Below are positions 17,687 to 25,003 of a stretch of DNA of 64,000 nucleotides, one piece after another. Under the pieces are notes generated by a model. The model had not been told where the DNA came from. It ran no database searches and saw nothing but the letters and a program-made list of their open reading frames with translations. The position numbers were made by a program, and so were the translations under genes. Location: assembly GCA_937889015.1 (NCBI GenBank), contig CALARR010000227.1:4162-68161 (forward strand). Reading direction: 5' to 3'. How positions within the stretch are numbered: position 1 is the stretch's first letter; every line of letters starts with the position of its first letter. The stretch is from an uncultured Planctomycetales bacterium. GTDB lineage: Bacteria > Planctomycetota > Planctomycetia > Pirellulales > Thermoguttaceae.

Positions 17687-18733
17687 ATGGATGTGGGCAC
17701 AAGTCCGGCGGTTTCGATCCTGGTTCCTTGCCGGAACGAAGCGCACCGGATCGAAGCTTGCTTACACGCCGCCTTGGCGCAGGAGCCGTTGGACGATGGG
17801 CGCGGCGTGGAGATCCTGGTCGCCGATGGAATGAGCGACGACGGTACGCGGGAAATCGTCGGCCGGATCATGGCCGAGCATGCCAGCGTGAGGATGATCG
17901 ACAATCCGGGGCAAATCGTGTCCACGGGCATGAATGCGGCGATTCTCGCCGCGCGCGGCGAGATTATTGTCCGCATGGACGCACACAGCGTCTACGCGGC
18001 GGACTATGTGCGGCAGTGTGTGTCGGCGCTGCGGACCACGGGCGCCGACAACGTGGGTGGGCCCCAGCGAGCGCAGGCGCGCGGCTATATGCAGCGCGCG
18101 ATCTGTGCGGCCCACCATTCCAGTTTTGCCGTGGGAGGCTCGCGGTCGCACACGCCGGACTACGAAGGTGAAGTGGACAGCGTGATCTACGGTTGCTGGC
18201 GCAAGACGACATTGCTCAAGGCCGGCCTGTTCGACACGGAATTGGTGCGGAACCAGGATGACGAACTGAGCTTCCGACTGGTGCGGCAGGGCGGGCGTGT
18301 GTGGCAAACGCCGAAGATTCGCAGTTGGTACTGGCCGCGGTCGACGTTGCGGTCGTTGGCCCGACAGTACTTGCAGTACGGCTACTGGAAGGTGCGCGTG
18401 ATCCAGAAGCACGGCCGGCCGGCATCGGCCCGGCACCTGGTCCCGGTGGGGTTTGTTGCGGGCGCCTGCTTGGGATGGCTGCCCGGGTTGTGGTTCTGGC
18501 CCTGCTGGGCGTTGTACGGCGGCCTGTGGCTGCTGTACCTGTCGATGAGCCTGTATTTTGCCTGTCGGGCGGCGGCGCGTGACGGCTGGGACCTCCTGCC
18601 CGTCTTGCCGGCTGTATTCCTGGTCTATCATTGGGCCTACGGGAGCGGGTTTGCCTGGGGGATCGTCGACTTCGTGTTGCTGAAGCGCGGAACGACCTCC
18701 TGTATGAGAACCCTGACGCGTCTGTCCGGCTGA
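17687..18733 (+). CDS. glycosyltransferase family 2, ExoA-like, with membrane tail
   Basis: This 348-residue protein has an N-terminal GT-A domain (VSILVPCRNE, DGMSDDGTREI, DAHSVYAADY) and ends with three or four hydrophobic segments from about residue 250, the arrangement seen in ExoA-like succinoglycan transferases. QDDELSFRLVRQGG is the expected catalytic-base region. AAGGA at 17673-17677 favours the ATG at 17687 over the GTG at 17681. It works with the neighbouring transferases on the same exopolysaccharide. Confidence 0.88.
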   Translation: MDVGTSPAVSILVPCRNEAHRIEACLHAALAQEPLDDGRGVEILVADGMSDDGTREIVGRIMAEHASVRMIDNPGQIVSTGMNAAILAARGEIIVRMDAHSVYAADYVRQCVSALRTTGADNVGGPQRAQARGYMQRAICAAHHSSFAVGGSRSHTPDYEGEVDSVIYGCWRKTTLLKAGLFDTELVRNQDDELSFRLVRQGGRVWQTPKIRSWYWPRSTLRSLARQYLQYGYWKVRVIQKHGRPASARHLVPVGFVAGACLGWLPGLWFWPCWALYGGLWLLYLSMSLYFACRAAARDGWDLLPVLPAVFLVYHWAYGSGFAWGIVDFVLLKRGTTSCMRTLTRLSG

Positions 18734-18772
18734 GGCGTCAACCGCCCTGGCGGTTGTGGAAAGGAGAAACCC

Positions 18773-19630
18773 ATGGATCAGCACGAACGTCTATTGGCCG
18801 GATGCCGGATCATTCCCGACACGGTGGACGAACTGAGCTACCTGAAACACATCGCGCGCTATGAGTTTGCCGCCGCCTATGTGAAAGGCCGGCGCGTGCT
18901 GGACATCGGCTGCGGCACGGGATACGGGAGCCACTTCCTCGCCTGTTCAGGGGCCAGGTCCGTCATCGGCCTGGACGTCTCGACCGAGGCCGTGGGCTAT
19001 GCCCGAGAGCATTTTCACGCCGACAACTTGTGTTTTCGCACGGGAGACGCGCAACATATCGACATCGCCAGCGCCAGCGTCGACGTAGTCATCTCATTCG
19101 AGGCCATCGAACACCTGGTGGAGCCGGAGCGATTGCTGGACGAAGCTGGCCGAACTCTTTGTGCCGACGGGCTGTTGGTGGTCAGCACGCCGAATCGGCG
19201 GTTCTGCAGTCCGTTCGGGGCGTTGCATCGGACGGTGAATCCGTTTCATGCCCAGGAATGGCTGCCCGACGAGTTCTATGAGCTGTTGGGCACGCGTTTT
19301 GGGCAGTTGACGAGATTTGGCCAGGTGCACGTAGATCATCCGCGCCAGCAGGTGCTGGGAACCTGGTTCCGGCATCGGATGCATCGTTGGCTGATCAAGC
19401 CGGCATATCGCGCGTTGCACGAGACGCGATTTGAGAGGACGGCGAAACAGGTGTATCGCACAGTGTGTGGCCCCGACAAGGACCGCCACGGGGACGTGCC
19501 GATGGCGGCTTCACGCTCGGCGCCGTCGTTGGAGGAAGCTCGAACGGAGCATTTCCGCGTCCGGGAAATGGACGCGGATCAAGACTATCTCGTGCTTCTG
19601 GCCGTGTGTTCGCAACCTGTCCGACCCTGA
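18773..19630 (+). CDS. class I SAM-dependent methyltransferase
   Basis: This 285-residue protein has a canonical SAM-binding motif, VLDIGCGTGYGSHFL, near residue 42, then VIGLDVS and the post-motif SFEAIEHL typical of Methyltransf_11/23 enzymes. AAAGGAGAAACCC precedes the ATG, one of the clearest ribosome binding sites in the locus. It is one of two adjacent methyltransferases between the ExoA-like transferase and the phosphoglycosyl transferase, so it probably modifies the same glycan. Its substrate is not visible in the sequence. Confidence 0.85.
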   Translation: MDQHERLLAGCRIIPDTVDELSYLKHIARYEFAAAYVKGRRVLDIGCGTGYGSHFLACSGARSVIGLDVSTEAVGYAREHFHADNLCFRTGDAQHIDIASASVDVVISFEAIEHLVEPERLLDEAGRTLCADGLLVVSTPNRRFCSPFGALHRTVNPFHAQEWLPDEFYELLGTRFGQLTRFGQVHVDHPRQQVLGTWFRHRMHRWLIKPAYRALHETRFERTAKQVYRTVCGPDKDRHGDVPMAASRSAPSLEEARTEHFRVREMDADQDYLVLLAVCSQPVRP

Positions 19631-19639
19631 TCGAGACGC

Positions 19640-20359
19640 ATGACGCCTGCTTCGCCAGTCAAGACGCCGGATATTGAGGAAGATCGCATCCGGGGCGCCT
19701 ATGCGCGCCGTTCGGCAAGCGACTGCTACAGCCATTTTCATCCCGGACACTTGCTGATGGTCCAGCAGCGAGAGCGGCTGATGCTACGGCTGTTGCGTCG
19801 CGTGGGCGTCAGCAACTTGGAGCAAGTGCGGACTCTGGAGGTGGGTTGTGGCAGCGGAAACTGGCTGCGCGAATTTGTCAGATGGGGCGCACAACCGGAC
19901 AACCTGGTCGGAATCGACCTTCTGCCCGATCGGATAGCCGAAGCGCGGCGACGGTGCCCGCCCGGTGTTGATCTTCGCTGTGCCAGCGCGGCTCGGCTGG
20001 ACTTCCCTGCGGCCTCGTTCGACCTGGTGCTGCAATCCACGGTCTTCACATCGATCCTCGACGCGGACATGCGGCGGCAGGTGGCGGCGGAGATGATACG
20101 CGTGCTGCGGCCCGAGGGGATCATTCTGTGGTACGACTTCCGCGTGGACAACCCGCGCAACCGGGACGTGCGCGGCGTGGGTGGCCGCGAAATCCGGGCA
20201 TTGTTCAGCGGCTGTCGCGTCAGCCTGGAACCACTGACCTTGGCACCTCCGCTGGCGCGCTGGTTGGCCCCGCGAAGTTGGCTGGCCAGTTCGCTCTTGG
20301 AGTGCATTCCCTGGTTGTGCACGCATTACCTGGGAACGATTCGGAAGGTGGCCCCATGA
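19640..20359 (+). CDS. class I SAM-dependent methyltransferase
   Basis: This 239-residue protein has SAM motif I TLEVGCGSGNWLREF near residue 65, an acidic residue in LVGIDLLPDR, and motif IV around SFDLVLQSTVFTSI. It follows the preceding methyltransferase by nine bases and overlaps the next start as ATGA. The two are not close copies, so they probably act on different positions or sugars. Role in the exopolysaccharide pathway is inferred from context. Confidence 0.85.
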   Translation: MTPASPVKTPDIEEDRIRGAYARRSASDCYSHFHPGHLLMVQQRERLMLRLLRRVGVSNLEQVRTLEVGCGSGNWLREFVRWGAQPDNLVGIDLLPDRIAEARRRCPPGVDLRCASAARLDFPAASFDLVLQSTVFTSILDADMRRQVAAEMIRVLRPEGIILWYDFRVDNPRNRDVRGVGGREIRALFSGCRVSLEPLTLAPPLARWLAPRSWLASSLLECIPWLCTHYLGTIRKVAP

Positions 20360-21024
20360 AGCGCGCCTTGGATATCGCGGCGTCGGTGATAGGCCTGTTG
20401 ACGTTGGCCCCGGTGATGTTGTTGGCGGCGGTGCTGGTCAAGCTCAGCTCGCCGGGACCGGTGTTCTTCTGCCAGGATCGCGTGGGGCGGAACTTCCGAC
20501 GGTTTGGGATCTACAAGTTCCGCACCATGTGCCAGGACGCACCGGCCAAGGGTCGGCCCATTACGGTCGGTTGCGATCCGCGCATCACGCCCGTGGGCCG
20601 CGTCCTCCGCATGACCAAGATCGATGAGCTGCCGCAGTTGTTCAACGTGCTGCTGGGCCAGATGAGCCTAGTGGGGCCTCGGCCCGAAGCCCCTTGCTAC
20701 GTGGATCTGTTTCGCGAAGACTACGCGGAGATCTTGCGTGTACGGCCGGGCATTACGGATCTGGCCTCACTGAAGTACCGGGACGAGGCGGCCCTGCTGG
20801 GCGAAGCGGCCGACCCCGATCGAGCGTACGTGGAGCAGATCCTGCCGGACAAGATCCGCTTGGCGCGCGACTACCTTGCGCGCCGTTCCTTGGCCTTCGA
20901 CTTGCGACTGATCGCGGCGACGGTGCTGACGCTGGCTCGCGACACGCTGTTGGGCCGGCCAACGCCGGCAGGGAATGGCGAGGCTGGCAGAACCGACTAC
21001 GGCTCGCGTCACAAAGCGGCATAG
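20356..21024 (+). CDS. small phosphoglycosyl transferase (PglC/WcaJ catalytic type)
   Basis: This 222-residue protein begins with one hydrophobic re-entrant helix (KRALDIAASVIGLLTLAP) and a Bac_transf domain. It contains KFRTM, the catalytic Asp-Glu in KIDELPQLFNVLLG, and SLVGPRPEAP. It lacks the four extra helices of large WcaJ proteins, so it is the monotopic PglC-like form. The family moves a sugar phosphate from a UDP-sugar onto undecaprenyl phosphate, the first step of repeat-unit assembly. The substrate could be the diamino or amino-deoxy sugar made by the dehydratase and aminotransferase of this locus. It is coupled to the upstream gene by ATGA. Confidence 0.9.
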   Translation: MKRALDIAASVIGLLTLAPVMLLAAVLVKLSSPGPVFFCQDRVGRNFRRFGIYKFRTMCQDAPAKGRPITVGCDPRITPVGRVLRMTKIDELPQLFNVLLGQMSLVGPRPEAPCYVDLFREDYAEILRVRPGITDLASLKYRDEAALLGEAADPDRAYVEQILPDKIRLARDYLARRSLAFDLRLIAATVLTLARDTLLGRPTPAGNGEAGRTDYGSRHKAA

Positions 21025-21095
21025 CAACAACACACGACCGTGCTGCGCGGCCCTTGCAAGTACCCCTGAACTGTCCTTCGACTGCGAGTGCTTCC

Positions 21096-22388
21096 ATGGA
21101 AGTCCCCTTCTTTCGTCCGTCGATCGGTGAGGCTGAGATTGAAGAGGTCGTGGCGTGCCTGCGTTCCGGATGGTTGACCACCGGGCCGCGCACCAAGCGA
21201 TTTGAGGCGGAATTCTCGGCCTTCGTGGGGGCAAAGCACGCCGTGGCCGTGAATTCCTGCACGGCCGCGCTGCACCTGGCCGTCGAGGCCCTAAGGCTCG
21301 GGCCGGGGCAAGCGGTGCTCGTGCCCACCATGACTTTCGCCGCGACGGCGGAGATCGTGCGCTACCAGGGGGCCGTGCCGATCCTGGTCGACTGTGATCC
21401 GGTCACGCTCAACATGGATCTGGACGACGCACAGCGCAAGCTCCGGCAACTGCGCGAAGGGGACTTGCCGGTCCCGGCGGATCTGGAGCCGGTCGGCATC
21501 ATTCCGGTACACGTGGGCGGTTTGATGCTGGATATGGATCAGGTGGCCGAATTTGCCGAGCGGAATGGGCTATGGGTGGTGGAAGACGCCGCCCATGCCT
21601 TGCCGGCCGCTTTTCGGAAAGGCTGTGTACGCTTTTCAGGGCCGTCGGAGCCGGTTACCGCGGGGCTGTTTTCGGGCCGGCTTCAGGACCGGCAAGACAC
21701 CTGGCGATCCTGCGGGCAACGCACGGCAACGGTGACTTGCTTCTCCTTCTACGCCAACAAGACCATGACCACCGGCGAAGGGGGCATGGCCGTCACCGAC
21801 AACGAACGACTGGCGGAACATATGCGTCAGATGTCGCTGCACGGGCTGTCGCACGATGCGTGGCGGCGCTATATGGGCGGGGCCGCGTGGGACTATCGCA
21901 TTGTGGCCCCGGGCTATAAGTACAACCTGACTGATGTGGCCGCCGCCTTGGGGATTCACCAACTGGCGCGCGCGGAGGCGATGCGCCAAGAGCGGGAAGA
22001 ATTGGCTCATGAGTACCGGCACGCCCTGGCCGATGTGACGTCGATCGAGCTTCCTCCTGACCCGAGCGACCGCCTGCACGCCTGGCATCTGTTCCCCATC
22101 CGGTTGCGCCTGGACCAGCTTGCGGCGGATCGGAACGAATGGATCGACGCGCTGCGCGCACGAGGCGTAGGCTGTTCGGTGCACTGGCGGCCGCTGCATC
22201 TGCATCCCTATTACGAAGAGACCTATGGATGGGGCGAGGAGCAGTTGCCGTGCGCATCGGCGGTCTGGCCCCGACTGGTCTCCCTGCCGCTGTTTCCCGG
22301 AATGCGCGCCGATGAACACCAGCACGTGGTGCAAACGGTGCGCGATCTGTGCCGCGCCTGCGAGCGGCGATACCGGGCGGCCGCCTGA
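21096..22388 (+). CDS. DegT/DnrJ/EryC1/StrS sugar aminotransferase
   Basis: This 430-residue PLP enzyme has the GWLTTGPRTKRFE N-terminal motif, the EDAAHALPA segment and CFSFYANKTMTTGEGG, whose Lys is the Schiff-base residue. It would aminate a keto-sugar nucleotide such as the product of the dehydratase at 8211. Between HALPAAF and the CFSFYANKT motif there are about 41 residues, roughly 20 more than I expect for the family, including a Gly/Ser/Arg-rich stretch near 178-200. It is the last gene of the + strand polysaccharide locus and starts 71 bases after the previous stop. Confidence 0.88.
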   Translation: MEVPFFRPSIGEAEIEEVVACLRSGWLTTGPRTKRFEAEFSAFVGAKHAVAVNSCTAALHLAVEALRLGPGQAVLVPTMTFAATAEIVRYQGAVPILVDCDPVTLNMDLDDAQRKLRQLREGDLPVPADLEPVGIIPVHVGGLMLDMDQVAEFAERNGLWVVEDAAHALPAAFRKGCVRFSGPSEPVTAGLFSGRLQDRQDTWRSCGQRTATVTCFSFYANKTMTTGEGGMAVTDNERLAEHMRQMSLHGLSHDAWRRYMGGAAWDYRIVAPGYKYNLTDVAAALGIHQLARAEAMRQEREELAHEYRHALADVTSIELPPDPSDRLHAWHLFPIRLRLDQLAADRNEWIDALRARGVGCSVHWRPLHLHPYYEETYGWGEEQLPCASAVWPRLVSLPLFPGMRADEHQHVVQTVRDLCRACERRYRAAA

Positions 22389-22535
22389 ACGTCTCTCTGG
22401 CTGAGAGTTGTTCCGGGCGATTCTTGCACGGCCCCGGGCCAGGACTGGCCAACGCACGGGCGAGCGCCGGGCTTCTGTTGCCGATCCCCGATGCGCGGTC
22501 TTCGTGCGACCGCAGCAACTCCTGGGCGGAACGGC

Positions 22536-22564
22536 TTGAAAGCGCGGGCCGCTGCGGCTATTCT
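22536..22564 (+). promoter_or_regulatory. sigma-70-like promoter for the DUF4838 gene
   Basis: TTGAAA at 22536-22541 and TATTCT at 22559-22564 are separated by exactly 17 bases. They lie 86 bases before the ATG of the next gene, in the 261-base gap that follows the polysaccharide locus. No other structure was seen in that gap. This suggests the glycosidase gene starts its own transcript. Confidence 0.5.
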
Positions 22565-22649
22565 GCCGCAGGAGCCGTTTCTTTTCCGGTCTCTGGATGC
22601 GTGGTCAGGATCGGGGACCGAATATCGCGCTAGCTTGGGGGGGCGGACC

Positions 22650-24656
22650 ATGTTCATCGGTGCACGCGGGGGAGTATTGTGGCTGGCGACCTGGATGGCC
22701 TGGATCGCGACGGCGAGGGCCGATGTGTTGCTGGTGGACCAAGGGCAGCCGCAAGCGGTCATCGTCGTTGCCGACCAACCGTCACCGGCAGCCAAGCGAG
22801 CGGCGAAGCTGTTTGCCGACACCCTGAGCCAGATCTCCGGCGGGCCATTGCCGGTTGTGGCAGAGAAGAGCCTGGGGCCGGTGAGCGTGCGCGAGGGAAC
22901 GATCGTTGCGGCGGGCCGCGAAGCGAAGGGTTTTGTCCTCATCGGCGAGAGCGGCCTGCTGCGTCAACTGGGGCTGTCGACTGACGGTTTCAAGCCGGGC
23001 GAAGTGCAGATCGCCACGCGCGGCAACGCCCTGGCCCTGTTTGGCGCAGATCAGAAGACGCCCGGCGATCCGGACGGCTCGATCTATGCCACCACGATCT
23101 TCCTGGAACAGCAGCTTGGCTGCCGTTGGTTGTGGCCGGGGCCGGAGGGGAAGGTTCTTCCCAAGCGGGCTACGGTCCGGATAGGGGAGGTGCAGTATCG
23201 CTATGCACCGCGAATCCTGCAGCGCAAGATCCGGCCCGGCGGTTATAGCGACCGCGTGCAGGCGGGGTTGGACAAGCTGGGCATCACCAAGGAGCAATAC
23301 GACGAGGCGCAGCGCAAGGTCCAGACCGGGAAGGCCGAAGTAGGCTGGATGGACTGGCAGTGCCTGGGCGGCTCGCTGGAGCTGCACGCCGGCCACGCCT
23401 TTGGCGACTACTGGACGCGGTTCGGCAAGGTGCATCCTGAGTGGTTTGCGATGCAGCCCAACGGCTCGCGCGACCAGAGCCTGTCGGCTTCGCGTCCGCG
23501 CCTGTGCAAAACGAACGCCGAACTGCTGGATCAGATTGCGAAGGACAAGATCGAGGCCTTGAATGCCCAGCGGGGACCGGTGAAGAGCGTTTCCATCTGC
23601 CCCAACGATGGCGGCCGAACGACCTTCTGCATGTGCCCGGAATGCAAGAAGCTCGATCCGCCCGAGGGACGCAAATTGGAGTTCCTCTACGACGACGCCA
23701 GCGGCGGCCGTCCGGAACGGAAATATTTCGACTACGTTTCGCTGACGGACCGGATGCTGGTGTTTTACAATGCGATTGCCGAACGCGTGACGAAGGTCCA
23801 TCCCGATGCGCTGCTGTGCGCCGACGCCTACAGCAAGTACTCGGCTCCGCCATTGCACGGCAAGCTGCATCCCAACGTGGTGATTCGCTTTGTGCCGTCG
23901 TCGTGGACCAGCGAGAGCAAGCGGGGCGAGTCGCGCGCGGACTGGGACGCCTGGTCCAAGGCGGCGGCGAAGATCTTCTACCGGCCCAACGGGCTGCTGG
24001 CCACGCGGCGCATGGGCGTGCTGTGTCTGTTCCCGCATCGGCTGGCCGAGGATCTGCGGCACCTGGTGAGCACCGGGTTGGTGGCCACGGACTTCGATTC
24101 GTGTACGCACAGTTGGGCGGCAGACGGATTGAACTTCTACGTCGCGGCCCGGCTGTTGTGGAATCCAGACCTGGACGTGGACGGACTGATTGGCGACTAT
24201 TGCCGGACAGGGTTTGGGCCGGCGGCAGGGCCGGTGGAGCAGTACCTGCGAAGGATCGAAGCCTTGACAGACGAGATGGCCCAGAAAGAATGGGAGTTGA
24301 TCGAGCCCTATACACCGGCTGTGGTGGCTGAGTTGCGGCGATTGCTGGAGGAGGCGCAGCGGTTGGCCGGGGCGGATGCCGAGGTTCAGGCCCGACTGGA
24401 GCTGTTGCGGACAGGGCTGGAGTTTACGGACGTGCAGGCCCAGGCCCATGCCCTGTGCAAGGCCGATCCGCGTCCGGACAGGGCGGCGGTCGTGGAGCTG
24501 CTGGAGCGTCGCAAGCGGTTGATGCAGAAAATCGTGTTGACCCGTCCACAGGCGATCAACGTGGCCATAGTCGCCTGGGGTGAGGGTCGACCCTGGAACG
24601 ACTTGGGCTGGAGTTGGGAGCGGTCGGCCAAGGGATTTTCGACGGACAAGAACTAG
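22650..24656 (+). CDS. secreted DUF4838-family glycosidase-like protein
   Basis: This 668-residue protein has a signal peptide (cleavage probably after ATARA, about residue 25). An N-terminal alpha/beta domain resembling those of GH67/GH20 enzymes follows (VVADQPSPAAKRAAKLFADT). The DUF4838 core contains SICPNDGGRTTFCMCPECKK, a motif with clustered cysteines seen in the family. No enzymatic activity is firmly established for the family, which is thought to include glycoside hydrolases of uronic-acid or hexosamine glycans. It has its own promoter and stands at the border between the biosynthetic locus and the degradation region. Confidence 0.75.
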   Translation: MFIGARGGVLWLATWMAWIATARADVLLVDQGQPQAVIVVADQPSPAAKRAAKLFADTLSQISGGPLPVVAEKSLGPVSVREGTIVAAGREAKGFVLIGESGLLRQLGLSTDGFKPGEVQIATRGNALALFGADQKTPGDPDGSIYATTIFLEQQLGCRWLWPGPEGKVLPKRATVRIGEVQYRYAPRILQRKIRPGGYSDRVQAGLDKLGITKEQYDEAQRKVQTGKAEVGWMDWQCLGGSLELHAGHAFGDYWTRFGKVHPEWFAMQPNGSRDQSLSASRPRLCKTNAELLDQIAKDKIEALNAQRGPVKSVSICPNDGGRTTFCMCPECKKLDPPEGRKLEFLYDDASGGRPERKYFDYVSLTDRMLVFYNAIAERVTKVHPDALLCADAYSKYSAPPLHGKLHPNVVIRFVPSSWTSESKRGESRADWDAWSKAAAKIFYRPNGLLATRRMGVLCLFPHRLAEDLRHLVSTGLVATDFDSCTHSWAADGLNFYVAARLLWNPDLDVDGLIGDYCRTGFGPAAGPVEQYLRRIEALTDEMAQKEWELIEPYTPAVVAELRRLLEEAQRLAGADAEVQARLELLRTGLEFTDVQAQAHALCKADPRPDRAAVVELLERRKRLMQKIVLTRPQAINVAIVAWGEGRPWNDLGWSWERSAKGFSTDKN

Positions 24657-24697
24657 CGGAGTCTTTGTTGGCTTCCATCACATCACAGAAGGACTGC

Positions 24698-24967
24698 ATG
24701 ATGCACGCGAATCACTTGATCTACGGTGTCCACGTGACCGATCGGATGACCAAGGCCGGCGCAGTGCAGGCCGTGCTCACCGAATACGGCTGCTACATCA
24801 AGACGCGGATCGGCCTGCACCACGTGGACGACAACCTGTGCTCGCCACGGGGGTTGATCTTACTGGAGATGTACGGCGAGCGAGCCAAGTGCGAAGAGAT
24901 GGGCCAGCGATTGACGGCCATCGAAGGGGTGGAAGTGCAGCGGATGTTCTTCGACCACCCGGCGTAA
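24698..24967 (+). CDS. small ACT-like protein, TM1266/iron-only hydrogenase regulator family
   Basis: This is an 89-residue protein with a single ferredoxin-fold domain: HLIYGVHVTDR, then LTEYGCYIKTRIGLH, then a final strand VEVQRMFFDH. The pattern resembles the TM1266 family, often annotated as regulators of [FeFe]-hydrogenase clusters, and NikR C-terminal domains. No hydrogenase gene is present here. AAGGA precedes the paired ATGs at 24698 and 24701. It is convergent with the symporter gene. The ligand and target are unknown. Confidence 0.6.
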   Translation: MMHANHLIYGVHVTDRMTKAGAVQAVLTEYGCYIKTRIGLHHVDDNLCSPRGLILLEMYGERAKCEEMGQRLTAIEGVEVQRMFFDHPA

Positions 24968-25003
24968 GGAGAGTCGCGCACGCGTGACGAACCTCATCCT
25001 GCG

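Noticed and set aside
24698..24967. Hydrogenase operon
   Set aside because: Only a small TM1266-like protein is present, with no hydrogenase subunit or maturase genes nearby.
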